The notes under the pieces were generated by a model that ran no database searches, was not told the DNA's origin, and saw only the letters and a list, made by a program, of their open reading frames with translations. This document shows positions 14,001-24,400 of a DNA stretch of 64,000 bases, piece by piece. The translations under genes were made by a program, and so were the position numbers. The stretch's first letter is position 1. Each line of letters begins with the position of its first letter. Origin of the DNA: Siderastrea siderea. Lineage: Eukaryota > Cnidaria > Anthozoa > Scleractinia > Rhizangiidae. The stretch lies in assembly GCA_964030785.1 (NCBI GenBank), contig OZ034971.1:43425304-43489303 (forward strand), written 5' to 3'.

Positions 14001-17000
14001 ACAAACATTCGTCAACAACAAACGTTGCTCCAACAAGGGGTGCTAAATGTGAAAACAATGCTAGATTGACAAACCATTTGATAGCAATGTTGGAATGTTT
14101 ATTCAGGGCTTTAGAGGTGCATAAAATTAAATTCCATGGATTATACGTTAAGAAAGAGCCATGTTAGTCACAATTTTGTGGCACAGGTGGCCGCCACCCA
14201 CATGAGAATGATTATGGAGAGTAACGAGATGAAACAAATAATGATGTCATAACTATTTTCATAATTATGATTTATACTTGTGGTAAAGCCCCAGTAACTC
14301 TTACATGTACTTTGTTATGATCGAGAATCCCAGAACTTGACTTACCATACAAACATACAATGTATTTACTGGCATATGTGATGAAACTCACATGCTTGTG
14401 CTTTGAAATTGACATTTGATTATTACCTTTCACTCTTGAGTGAATGCAGATTAAAAATTTGACAAAATGTCCAATTTTAATAACATTTTTTGTGAAGTGA
14501 ACATCAGTTTGTGAGTTCCTTCTGAGGTCTTTGATTCCTTTCTTGATGAATGCTGCAATCAGGATTTAAGCCAGAAATTGATTGCATGCCAGAGGCATGT
14601 CCTTCTTAAAAGATTTTTATTAAGGCTTTGGCAATTCTTTCTATCAAGAGTAGGGCCCTTCCATAATGAGCATCCTTACATGCATGTGCCTAGAGACTTT
14701 GATTTTACTGCTTGGGTTTTTTAAATCATTGCAAGTCATTGACCTTTCTAACATAAAATGTTACTTTCACATAAAAAATTTGTAACAGTCTTTGCCAGGA
14801 TTTGTGCTAGTCAAATATATTTCAGTTATTAACAGATATGTGTGTTATTGATGACTCACGCTACTGAGGCATTTCACAGTGTACCAGTGTACATGTATAC
14901 ATATTAATTAACACGCATTAATATGTCTTAACAGTAAAAAAGAAAAAAATCAAATATGCCATCAATTTTCCTTTTTTTGGCAAGATCATTTGTAAATAGT
15001 CGTTCCATTGCCAGAGATCATCCTTTTACCAACAGCAATCAGTACACCTTTGATTTTCTTGAAAATACCCATAAGGGACTCAGTTTCATGCACAGACATA
15101 CACATGTACAGATATTGGAACAGTTTTTTCAAATTAAAATTTGCAAAAAATCAACTTGTACAGTAGCTTTCGCACAGGGAATAAGGCAATTTTTCAAATT
15201 AATAATTAAAAATACGTGTAATGTATTTTTAATTTTCAGCCATTTCTTTCCATAGCAAATCAAACCACATACCTTGCCTTACTTTTTAATATGTACAGCA
15301 TTACTTGTACAACAAATAACACACAAAAGCACAATATTAAAATTTCTACATGTTGCATGATAACCACTGATCATGGTCAATAAATTTAGACTTTATACCA
15401 CAGTTAACATCTACATTTTCTGTGCTCTTTCCTACAGAGACATGCAAAACTTGACAAACACAAGAGGTACAAGTATTTTTAAAAAAACCTCACATTAAAC
15501 ATATATATAGTGGCTGTGCAGTATTGTGATCCTTTTTGTATAAATGAAATAAAAATAATTATTTATGAGGATTTAAAATGTTAATTTTGAGACCTTTGGA
15601 TAAAAAAGTAATTTTTCATCAAGGAATCACTTACTTTCTCAGGATTGTACTTCGGGTAAACGCCATCGCGGAATTGCTGAAGGACATCAGTCAATCGACT
15701 TGTCTTTGCATCTGCAAATTAAAAAAATATTCATGTTTTAGCAAGACGAAGAAGAAGATTAATTTAAGGGCAATATGCAAAGTAGAAACAAAAAGACTCA
15801 TCTACCATGCCACATGCAGATGTAATTCTAGATTATATTTATTACAATTGAAAATTACATTGACAACCCAAGGCAAATACAGAATTACCACTCACATGAT
15901 TTCAACACTAATAAAACAGCTCGGATTTTGCCTTTTTCCCTCTCTTCTGTTGCACAGTGGTTTAAAACATTCGACATTTTGAAGCTGTGGCTATCTAAGC
16001 TTTGTCAGGTCTTCAATTTCAATAAGAATGTTCAAACTAATTACTATCTTTTTACAACTAATAGCAATAAATTATTCTGTTGAATGTTTTTTTCCTTGGA
16101 ATGACTTAACATTTGACATTTGAATCAGGTTTGTCATTTCAAAATACTGCACAGGCAAAACAAATTTATCTCCTAACATGCCAAATGTATTTTATGACCT
16201 TCTCAACAGGAGAGTAAAAAGGCAAACCTTTTAGAGAAATTCGCGATATTTAAAGAAACAATCAACTTATGGAAATGCTGCCATGTGGTAATTGCAGAGA
16301 AAAAGTCTAATTGTTGTTAAGAGGAACTTGAAAGCCTGATGGAGTATTTTGGCTTGCTATTGGCTAATCCATTTTTTACAACTCCATGGAACCATTAAGA
16401 CAGCCAACCAGATATACGCAGCTAAATTCTTAAATGATGATCCAGACATTAAAATTCATCAATTAAGCACCAAACTGAGAGTTGCAGATAAAGTACATCT
16501 TTTGGAGTCGGCGAAACAAAGTAAAACATACATCTACAGTAGGTCAGGCATAAAATGTACAATTTTTTTTTTATCTGACCTGCTAATGCAGTTATCTGAT
16601 GTCTACAATTAAACCAGCATCAATCAACTGGTGCTTTCAGTTTGTAAGCATGGTGTGGATACCAACCAACTAAACAACAGTTTAATAAACAACTACAGGT
16701 TCTTTCAAGGGTGTTGACTTCTATATTGAAGCCTGCTTATAACATGACTGATAAAGAATTAAAAATACATTTTACGTCAAAAGATCCCTGAATCATCTCA
16801 AGCAGAATGATGTAAAACTCTAAGGGCAGTAAGAATAAAATTGATGGGTGAAAAACTCTGACAATGTCTGATGTTCTTTACTTTAGATATTGAGCAAAAA
16901 ATGATGATATTTTGTTTGTCTCCCAGTGTTTGCATGCCAAAAGCTATAAATATTTTATGATAACACTTGGACATTTCTTGGGATAATATTAAGTATTGGT

Positions 17001-18431
17001 GGGTGTAACTTGAAAATTCCAAGAATACAATTGGCACAAAATAGATTTGTAATAATATCATACAGCAGTAATAAAAAGATGAATTTCGTGGCCTCTTAAT
17101 TCTTAAAGAGGTCCACTGGCTAAAGGAGCTGAACTAAACAAAGCAACTTTCCATTTGGCGATGAAGGAAAACGAATATAATTTATGTAACAAGAACGTCA
17201 TTCAAAAACCACACAAATTAACATTGCCAAGAAAAGAAGATTAAAAAATCAACCTGGAAATATAATTCTTTACACTGTGGCTCTCTGAGGTTCAAAATAA
17301 AGCCACAACTGAAGATTAAAAAGCGTCGCTGTGAGCTGTTCATTTAAAAAAGGGACCTAAGAGACGTTTATAATAAGGCAAGCCAAAATATAATAATTTG
17401 GGAAATGTCAATTAAGTGCAAACGTTTACAAAAGTACCTTCTAACCAAGACATTCAATGCTCGATAAGAAGAAATTTAAGACGTACAAATTACAATATGG
17501 TGATAGCGATGGGACAGCGATAATCACAAGGAGCGAATTTAATTTGTGAACGTGCAGTTGGGTTTCGAGAACAGAAATTCACTTACAGACTTTTAAAAAT
17601 TACATGAAAACCAAGAATACCACGAAAGTGTTTTCCAAGGTCTATTATAACCAGAAGAAAGGGGTCAAACAGAAAACGCTCTTAGGTCATGATAAAAACC
17701 ACCCACCCAAATCTTCTCTTGTCTTTAAAATTACGAACATTATTGTTTATACATGTAAAAATTAGAGCAATAACACAAGACGCCACGTTATTAATACTAC
17801 GTGAACATGTTAAACCAATGCTTAGAATAATGCTAAGGTATTAAAATCCGGATTCACTATACCTTGCGAACAATATATATGTGTTTCTCTATTCGTAATC
17901 AACTCGTTTTAGTGATATTAACATTAAAACACAGGCACAATAATAATTTTTTGTGAGTTTTCCCGGTGAACGCCATAGGAGAATGATGTAAACACACACG
18001 GACCGTACCTATAACCTTCGGCTTCTGTTGTGGTACTTCTTTGATTAAAATCAAACCGAATATGCCGGCATCTTGCAACGTATTCCAGCTTACAGCACAG
18101 CTATCACGTTAATATTTTATCGCGAAACAATCAGCCGAAAGTATGGCCGTGTATGTTGATATCTAAATGAAAGAAAAGGCACCGAAATTTTTGACTCTGT
18201 ATGCTGGACAGCATCATTCATCCGGAACGACCGAGTTTGCTTACCACTAAACATCACCAAACATGCGAGAACGCTCAAGTGCTTGGTTAACCAAAGAAGA
18301 AGGCAAAATAAAGATATCTTACACTTGGTGTACTCCTGGAGCTGTTGAAACTCTTCTGGGGACAATCGATTCCACACTCCCGTCGCATTCGGACTTGCAG
18401 ATGTACTATTAGATTGAGTGACTGCCGCCAT
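2045..18431 (-). CDS. Type I diacylglycerol kinase, N-terminal half (partial gene, 9 exons)
   Basis: DGKs phosphorylate diacylglycerol to phosphatidic acid; type I forms (alpha, beta, gamma) are Ca2+-regulated through EF-hands. Exons, 5' to 3': 18431-18323, 15711-15635, 10381-10174, 9254-8952, 6973-6782, 6330-6281, 4932-4858, 2592-2473, 2071-2045; all phases join and borders are GT..AG. Residues 1-131 form the RVH-type N-terminal domain ([16 protein letters not shown], then [19 protein letters not shown]). Residues 132-233 are a Ser/Pro-rich linker. EF-hand 1 has loop D303-E314 ([12 protein letters not shown]) and EF-hand 2 has loop D348-E359 ([12 protein letters not shown]), followed by [18 protein letters not shown], a type I DGK signature. 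The last 27-bp exon (QIRDDGQHQ) matches the start of the segment before the first C1 domain. The C1 and catalytic exons were not found to the left and are assumed to lie off-window. The ATG at 18431 is the first Met; the frame further upstream has no ATG. It shares a promoter region with SDHAF3. Confidence 0.9.
2473..2940 (-). repeat. 42-bp tandem repeat spanning the EF-hand-2 exon acceptor
   Basis: A unit of exactly 42 bp repeats about eight to nine times from about 2576 to 2940, decaying away from the exon. On the minus strand each unit contains a copy of the intron end plus exon start (TACATTACAG followed by ATCTTGCAGG.CATGTTGG), so the true acceptor of the 2592-2473 DGK exon lies in the innermost copy and further acceptor-like AGs follow every 42 bp upstream. 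As 42 is divisible by 3, use of the next copy (AG before 2634) would add 14 residues in frame. Farther copies of the CATCATAG type carry an in-frame stop. Confidence 0.85.
2963..3768. mobile_element. 806-bp non-autonomous DNA element with ATCGATT arrays
   Basis: Terminal inverted repeats CCCAGCCTGTCCAA / TTGGACAGGCTGGG, flanked by an identical GTTTATA on both sides (2956-2962 and 3769-3775; 8 bp if one G is shared), a hAT-like target-site duplication. Inside both ends lie dense degenerate repeats of AATCGAT/ATCGATT. No transposase frame. It lies in intron 7 of the DGK gene. Confidence 0.8.
4270..4562. repeat. Palindromic element with tRNA-like core, copy 1
   Basis: Left arm (TAGAATTATATGATGATCAT, GAAGGTGTTTCAACTTAAGC, AGTTGAAAAGAAGAAACCTG) is the inverse of the right arm (CAGGTTTCTTCTTTTCAACT, GTTGAAACACCTTCACTGCG, GATCTTCATATAATTCTA). 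The palindrome extends into the tRNA-like 3' half: GGCTTGAACGGGAATC on the left mirrors GATTCCCGTTCAAGCC on the right, so the T-arm and acceptor half of the tRNA is present twice in opposite orientation. Confidence 0.8.
4425..4498 (+). tRNA. tRNA-like sequence in palindromic repeat (possible Thr-GGT; probably not a functional tRNA)
   Basis: 74 nt with acceptor GGCTTGA/TCAAGCC, D-arm GTTC..GAGC containing an A-box-like AGTTGGTTAGAGC, and a T-arm with loop TTCGATT and a full B box GGTTCGATTCC. The anticodon stem CTGCA/CGCAG has its last pair broken and the loop is TCGGTAT, so position 33 would be C rather than the near-universal T. That, and its place inside a repeated palindrome, argue for a tRNA-derived element. 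Sense strand is opposite to the host DGK gene. Confidence 0.5.
4676..4749 (+). tRNA. tRNA-like sequence, second copy
   Basis: Nearly identical to the copy at 4425, with a better D-stem (GCTC/GAGC), the same acceptor pairing, loop CCGGTAT, and T-arm GGG-TTCAATT-CCT (B box changed to GGTTCAATTCC). Only its right flank (to about 4824) and a short left flank match copy 1, so this is a partial second unit arranged in tandem within DGK intron 7. Confidence 0.5.
7756..8045 (-). mobile_element. tRNA-derived SINE, full-length
   Basis: Read on the minus strand the head is tRNA-like (GGGGCACAGTGGTGTAGTGG, GTTAGCGCGTTGGA, then B-box GGTTCGACGCC). The body contains CCCAGGTGTATAAATGGGTA and GATGGACTAGCATCC. 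A second copy without the head is at 32823-33070 and a fragment in the opposite orientation is at 20613-20730. It lies in DGK intron 4. Confidence 0.75.
8243..8456. mobile_element. ~210-bp MITE (CCCTTTAAGCCC family), copy 2
   Basis: Runs from TTAAGCCCCAACATC to TTTTGGGGCTTAAAGGGTTA, with the family core (CTCC..AGATTTTGTT, TAATTGGGAGAA, TGACCTGTAGGTTTTACATG). DGK intron 4. Confidence 0.75.
10417..10636. mobile_element. ~210-bp MITE (CCCTTTAAGCCC family), copy 3
   Basis: Ends TAACCCTTTAAGTCC and GGGCTTAAAGGGTTA; core CAGTGACAAAAATGAAATTT, AAGTGATGAGAATAAAG, GTGATCACCAAGG. DGK intron 2, next to the exon ending at 10381. Confidence 0.8.
11172..11248 (-). mobile_element. Degenerate tRNA-like / SINE head
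   Basis: On the minus strand TGACCTTGTAGCTCAGTTGG followed by CAGAGC resembles a tRNA 5' half with A box, and the 3' end TGAGGTCA can pair with the start TGACCT(T). The T-arm no longer folds well, so it is a decayed tRNA-derived sequence. Confidence 0.45.
12880..13045. repeat. Probable dispersed repeat with GC-rich hairpin tail
   Basis: Contains TACGGACGGACGGGCGTACG, TGACGTCACAACCAAAATTT and a tail with hairpin GCGGGCTTTGCCCGC between two GCTCCGCT motifs. Far more GC-rich than its surroundings. No second copy in this window; the repeat assignment rests on its composition and on similar tails in other cnidarian repeats as I recall them. Confidence 0.35.
13655..13810. mobile_element. CCAAT-rich MITE, copy 2 (5' truncated)
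   Basis: Matches the right half of the copy at 24959: GTTCTGATTGGTTCAT, TCTTTGGTTTTGGTTTCATG, ACACTCAGTTGAAAAGTGCT. The left inverted end is missing or strongly diverged. DGK intron 2. Confidence 0.6.
13811..15634. other. DGK intron 2, remaining part
   Basis: AT-rich intron sequence with no recognisable exon, RNA gene or element. Its open frames (for example near 14956 and 15578) lack family similarity and result from AT-rich composition. Confidence 0.5.
15712..18322. other. DGK intron 1
   Basis: About 2.6 kb of AT-rich intron between the first two coding exons. No supported gene or repeat seen; the small open frames at 16349 and 16798 look like noise. Confidence 0.5.
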
Positions 18432-18756
18432 TTCTACCTTAAACAAAAACCTGCAGTCAACCGTCTTCTTCTATTTGCTATCGGCACACGTCGAACGAAC
18501 ATTGTGGGCGAGAAGGAACGCCAAAACAGATCAGTACTGACTTCCCACAAGGAGCTTCACCTGGCCATAATACACTATTAGTGTTGTAAATGTATTCAGA
18601 TGAATTTCTTCTGCTGGTTTCATTTCTTGGCACTGTACGAAAGTAAACAACGACGAGAGACTGGGCACGAGCATATACGCCTGGGAGAATTATGATTTCT
18701 CAGACCGTCTGAGTCGTCTGGTAAAGTTTCACGAATATTCTTGTCACATTTTCGAC
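18432..18756. promoter_or_regulatory. Shared promoter region between DGK and SDHAF3
   Basis: Only 325 bp separate the two divergent start codons (18431 minus, 18757 plus), so both promoters and 5' UTRs must lie here or overlap. No obvious TATA box. Contains GCGAGAAGGAACGCC, CCATAATACAC and TCTGAGTCGTCTGG. A bidirectional promoter is an inference from spacing. Confidence 0.6.
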
Positions 18757-19749
18757 ATGAATTCCGCCGTGAAACTTTACCGTCGTATTCTCAAGCTTCA
18801 CAAGAAACTCCCTCTCACTGCGAAGGCTTTGGGGGACCAGTATTTGAAAGATGAGTTCAGGCGGCACAAAAATGCTACAGGAGAGCGGGTCGCGGAGTTT
18901 ATTCAGGAATGGAAAGTAAGCGTGGATAGTGGACAGTGAGCTGAAAAAAGAGTTTATTTTGGTTTAAGAGACTCGCATAATTGGGTATTTAGTGACTGAA
19001 TTTCTATTTAAACTGCAAAGTGTGCACTTGTAGATAGACTGCGGGCTTAATAGCAGTGAATATTATTTATATAAATTAAAAACAGTTAAGCTTATGTAAT
19101 AAGCCCGATCGGGGGAGGGGGGTTCGTGTTACGTCTCGGAATAGGGTTGGAGGCATGTGCGCCCCAGAGCATTTACTCTGATCCCGTTGCAGACTGAAAT
19201 GTATTAATCTTCATTCCCTATTTCTAAATTTCTTCATGCCCTATTACACACCAGGCAGTCACCAGTGGACGAAAACTTGAGGCATGGTCATCCAGTAGAA
19301 TTGAACATTAGCAATCAATAATTGATACAAATATCATTCTCAATTGATTGCTGTTGACTTGTATTGAACTCGCTTTTTTCCACAAAGGAATTTTCCTTAT
19401 CCGTCATACAATTTTGCAAAAATCACTTTTCTATTCCAGATTCTTCTTCAAGTTTGAGATGTCTCTATGAAATGCTGATTGTTGTGCAAATCTTTCTATG
19501 GCACCATTCTCTATAAGAAGGGGAAACTTTTCCCTGGCTTGCATTCATTGTTTTTTACCTCATTGTTGCATTTAGATCTATGCTGATATGTTAGAGGGAC
19601 AGCAACAAGAAGGAAAGGACTTTGGAAGTCATATGCAAGAGGGTTACTTGTCTAATATTAATGAGGATCAGTTGTATCAGCTTTACACACTACATCAGGA
19701 AATCACAACCAATCCAACAGACAGTTCAGATCCAACTGGAAAGTCTTAG
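18757..19749 (+). CDS. SDHAF3: Succinate dehydrogenase assembly factor 3 (ACN9/LYR family)
   Basis: SDHAF3 is a mitochondrial-matrix LYR-motif protein that helps mature the iron-sulfur subunit of complex II. Two exons: 18757-18915 (53 codons, ends EWK before GTAAGC) and 19576-19749 (after TTTAG, phase 0). The predicted protein is 110 residues, slightly shorter than the roughly 125-residue human protein. The LYR motif is at residues 7-9 (LYRRILKLHKKLP), followed by the family block KALGDQYLKDEFRRHK and FIQEWK-IYADML. The C-terminal YLSNINEDQLYQLYTLHQE fits the region that ends the family. The poly(A) signal AATAAA is at 20082-20087. It starts 325 bp from the divergent DGK start and converges on PCTP. 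Confidence 0.92.
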
Positions 19750-20081
19750 CTATGCTTGGAAGGATGTCCCACAAACATCAGTATTTTTATGGTTGTTGTT
19801 GAACAATCAGGCCTCTTATGATGCTGAGTGACACCAAGGGAAAGTGGTAACAGGAAGGAAATTAGTGTTTAGGTTCTCCCTTCAGTTATTTTCTGGTGCA
19901 CATTTGGAGTAAGACTTTGCAAAGTGTTTGTGAAATGCATTTTTTTGTAATCTGTTCTAAAAGTGGCCATCTACAGAATGTGCAGGTGTGTTGCTAGCTA
20001 AACCCTTGCTGAAGGACTCAATGGCAGCATAGTCTCCTATGCAACATTATTTGGGTTGTACAACACTCCTGTGTGTAGGAG

Positions 20082-20087
20082 AATAAA
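20082..20087 (+). promoter_or_regulatory. Poly(A) signal of SDHAF3
   Basis: First AATAAA downstream of the SDHAF3 stop (333 bp away), with no other gene between. Confidence 0.55.
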
Positions 20088-20272
20088 AGCAACACTTTGT
20101 GAATTTAAAGGCTTGGTGGTATGGTGTCAGTGTGCCAGGCTTTAATTGCATCTTAAGAACAAACAAGGTGGTTAATGCTCTTACACACGAGGTGTGGAGT
20201 GCACACAAGCCTCACATGCCTCATCTATTTCATGCTCACTCCAGACCTTTCGCTTGAAGACCACACGTTTCC

Positions 20273-20564
20273 TAGCCTGAGAAAACGGCCGACGTTTCGT
20301 GAGGTCGCCACCTGAGCCTTCGCAAAATGACGTCTGAGTAACAAGCGCAGAAATTCGATACTGATGATGTGCACTACCCAGATCTTGGTAGTGCTTCTGA
20401 TTGGTTGTGCCCACAAGGGAATTTTCTTTCAACCAATCAGAAGCACTGCCAAGATCTGGGTAGTGCATGTCATCAGTATGAAACTACTGTGCTCGTTACT
20501 CAGACGTCGTTTTGTGAGGGCTCAAGTGGCGAACTTGCAAAACGTTGGCTGTTTTCTCAGGCTA
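20273..20564. mobile_element. 292-bp foldback MITE (TAGCCTGAGAAAAC ends)
   Basis: Near-perfect palindrome: TAGCCTGAGAAAACGGCC on the left is mirrored by GGCTGTTTTCTCAGGCTA on the right, and the central arms GTGCACTACCCAGATCTTGG and AACCAATCAGAAGCAC also pair, with the centre near 20418. No coding capacity. It lies between SDHAF3 and PCTP. Confidence 0.8.
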
Positions 20565-20612
20565 CTAATTTCCACGGACCAACGTAAACAAAGCGACTGT
20601 TTTGCAGTCTGT

Positions 20613-20730
20613 TCTCCACCCAGGTGTATAAATGGTAATAGCAAACCTTTAGGGAACCTAACAAAATGATGGGGGGTGGGGTAGGGAGAGAAATCCTGTG
20701 ACCAGCAGGGTGGTAGTAATAATCCTTGTA
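20613..20730 (+). mobile_element. SINE fragment
   Basis: CCACCCAGGTGTATAAATGG through GGTAGTAATAATCC matches the body of the SINE at 7756-8045 in the opposite orientation; the tRNA-derived head is absent. Confidence 0.55.
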
Positions 20731-21401
20731 ACCTGCAATCAGGTAAAATTTTGTTTTGTTTGGTAAACCATTCCTGTTGGAACTGTGAAACAAAATTTTG
20801 GCAAGCAACCCACAAATAAGAACACTGCTAAAATTAGGCCTGATCTTAGGTTACAATCCTAGTCATTTTAATATTAAAATTCTGGGGGGAAAATCCTGCT
20901 ATGGAAACCGGGTCAAGCTCTGGTCGTTATGAGCCACTAGGCTCATGACTTTACTTAGCCAAGTATACAGAAAAATGCATACCTCATAATCAGTCAATAA
21001 GGCAACAGTTTGTTATACAGCTATTTCAATTAACATTGTCGGATTTTAAAGCATCAAGATTAGGTGGCAAGACCAAACGTTATATGGGAAGCTGAACATC
21101 TTGTAGGATGGGTAAAGGTACCACAAACACTTGTCTATGTGATCTATTTTCTGTAGGGGTGAACAAGATTTTCTGACAACGTTAATTGAAATAGCTGTAT
21201 ACTCACTAGTAATGAAGTGCCACTTGTATGAGAAGTAACTTATAAACCAGATAATATGAGTATTAAACTTTTTATTTTAGAATTTGAAAACATCAATAAA
21301 TATAAATGTGTAAGAAATATTTTCCAATAATTGCTGATACATTTTCTTAAAAAAACTGATTACAATCCTTGCTCATTCCTATCTATCTACTGATATTGAT
21401 A

Positions 21402-21407
21402 TTTATT
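21402..21407 (-). promoter_or_regulatory. Candidate poly(A) signal of PCTP
   Basis: TTTATT on the plus strand (AATAAA on the minus), 58 bp beyond the PCTP stop codon. Confidence 0.5.
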
Positions 21408-21464
21408 AATAAAAAGAAATGATAAAAAAAAATTATAAAAGTGTTAATTTGTGAATTATTTCTG

Positions 21465-24400
21465 TCATGAATAGACCAGTCCCTTTTTTGAGACATATTC
21501 TTCATATCCTAAACAGGCACTTCTCATGGAGCTTAGGAATGTTGGTACTCCAGTCTAAGGAGGAAAGAATGCGATGATCAGCATTTCATTTCTCCTTGCA
21601 ATTTAGAAATAGGACATAGCACACATGCCTACATAATCTGGTCAGTGCAAACACAAGAGGAAGTTTAAACACAAGCCATGGGCAAGAGTTTACACAACTA
21701 CTTTCATATTCTCCCAAACTCCCTCAAATTCCTTGCATCAAACTCCCTTGCATCAAATGTCACGTGATGTCACACTCATGTGTAACAGCATCAAAGCAAT
21801 TTTTCACAGTCAAGAGCTCCTGTCTCACAGCTGAGATATGCAGGGCTATTGATAACTTCTTCTGAAGGCAAAATCCCTGTTAGGGACTTGTTATTTCTTT
21901 GTTTATCCGTACAAACCTTGGCTCCCCAGTTGATGAGCCATGATGGTATTAGTCCTCCAGGGTTATCAAAGTAGTGCATGAATGCTGAAATAGAAGAGAG
22001 AGTGGATTGAGGGACTATTTAGAAATAGTGGCACTTGTTAAGATTAAGTTAGTTGAACAAGTGCTCCTGCGGTTCTATGGTCCCGTAGTTGATCAATATG
22101 AAAGTTACGTTAGTAAACACGTCCTCGTTTTGTTTGATATGCTAAAAGAACGAGGCAAACACATTTCATTGTTTTTGCTTCGATTTAAGAGGATAAATAC
22201 TGTATGTAATTTTGATGACTGCAGGAAAAGCTTTTTGAAGACAAATATTAAGTGGCCGGGTATTCTGAAATCTAGCCAAAAATTTTTGCCCTGTTGGCTT
22301 TACATTTTTTTTTTTTTGACAAAAGGGGGGAGGGGTGTGGCAGATCTTCCACCCCTGTGTTAGGACCACTCTCTCTTTGACAACCATTTTACACAAACTA
22401 CCTTATGTAGTAATATGAAAAATGGCAACCCTAGAATTATTTTTGAAATGATTATAATTGTCTCATGAGATCTGAACAGGGTGGTTTGACATACCTTTGG
22501 TCCCCACCATGCCATCACCCTGAATGACCAGACTTTGATGATAGTCTTTGACTCTGACTACTCCACTCCTCTCTGGAGTCTTGGTGGATAAATTGCTCTC
22601 AGCTAACACTACTACAGTTGGAATGTTATTGATCTCCAGCTCACGCAAAGCTCTTGTGTATATATACTGTTAGGAGCAATCATTAACAGTGGTATTACAT
22701 TAAGGAAAGACTGAATGCTAAGAACAATAATGTAACAAGCGGATTGGAGCACAGATAATCAAGTGCAATATTATGAAAGTTTTTATGGACATCATGTTTT
22801 AATGAGAAGTCAACTTCCCAGTTTTCTTTTGAAAAACCACAAAAAGCTAAGATGATTAATAAAGTTGAAAAACCTTATGGGCTATTGTTTGATTTGTGTC
22901 TTCACTGCTCAGGGCTTGACACTAACAGTGGGCTCCGGCCATTTGCCTGTAGAAATAACACTTTGGCCAGCAGAAATTTGGAACAACTGGCCATTTTGGC
23001 CTGGAGAAAATTTTATTTGATTAGTTTTGAATTATTTGTGTACCTTACTAAGTGAACTTTTGAAACAAAAAACATTTTCCAAGTTATGGTGCAACATTAA
23101 AAACAAGCACGAATTGTATCTCCACCATGTTGACTGGGTTGGTCCTGAAAGTCCTGTTGGTCAGTCTCTTTCATAACTGTTTAGATGTTATACTTATTAC
23201 AAACTAGTTAATAGAAATGTTTGTCATTAAGATTGAGTTGCTCCCATGTGTGGCCAGTAAAATTTACAATTTGGCCAGTTAAAATTTGACTGAGGTGGCC
23301 AATGGGCTAGTTCTCTACAAAGTTAATTTTGAGCTCTGCTGCTTCTCCAGGTTTCTAGAGGCCATTTTGGGCCAGGAAATCTATGGTCTTAATCAACTGT
23401 TAGATTTTTGAGAGTGTTATCCAACACTTCATCACCTGGTACATAACGTTAAAACCAGCTGAGTTTGATATTAGAGCATTTTCTGTTACACTAAATAATA
23501 ATTCAAAGGATACATCTCTGTTTGACATGGGCCAAGGGTAATTCACATTCCAGTAGATACAATGCATTCCTTCTTCTTCAAATTCATAGAGTTCTAAAAA
23601 GTTTAACAATCAAATATTTTGAAATGCTTCATTGAGATGCATATTTAGTGGTGCTCTATTAATGGGTAAAAATGAGAAGCCTCACTGATCAACTTGCAAG
23701 TCAGGATGTCACTGTTGTAAAGACTTGTGATTGGTCAGCTGTTAAATGACCTGGCCGATGACATAAGCTTAGTTACCTACTAAATTAGGCCTTATCAGAT
23801 TAACATGTAATGCAAAATGCCGCTGGATTTGCCTGGGAGTTTCAAGAGATTTTGATCTGGAAGTGGTTTTCGCATCCTGTCAGGATCAGGTATATATGCC
23901 TTGATCTCTTCTTGTAATTTGTATGGAATCTAGCTGGCAGAATGCTCTGCAATCAGGTTATTGGAGTGGAGTGGCTGGACTCACGAACCAACTCCTGCCA
24001 ACTAAAGAACCATAAATTTGCCATATTAACAGTCCGATTTCATCAGAGACATGAAGGCCCTAGATACAGGTACCAACAACTGGGAAAAGCTTGCTGATGA
24101 TCAATAGGAATGGAAGAGAGTTGTTGGGTCACTGTTCTGCTGCAGCGTGGATATCAATCCATCAACTTTCTGCTGGGACATGACAGAAAGAGGGAAAATC
24201 TCCCAGATCTGCCATCAGCCAATACAGTGTAATCTCATCAGAGCACTTAACCCTTTCACTCCTAGAGCATTACAACTTCACGCCGATTTAAGTGTGTACC
24301 CCAAATTTTTGGGTCGTTAAGTATTCATATATTCAAGCTATTGTTCTTTCTCATTACTCATTCATGCCGAGCATTTGCCGACCACGCGGCACATTTCACC

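Noticed and set aside
20181..20808. Several frames of 60-100 residues between SDHAF3 and PCTP
   Set aside because: They are translations of the 292-bp palindrome and a SINE fragment, mirrored on the two strands.
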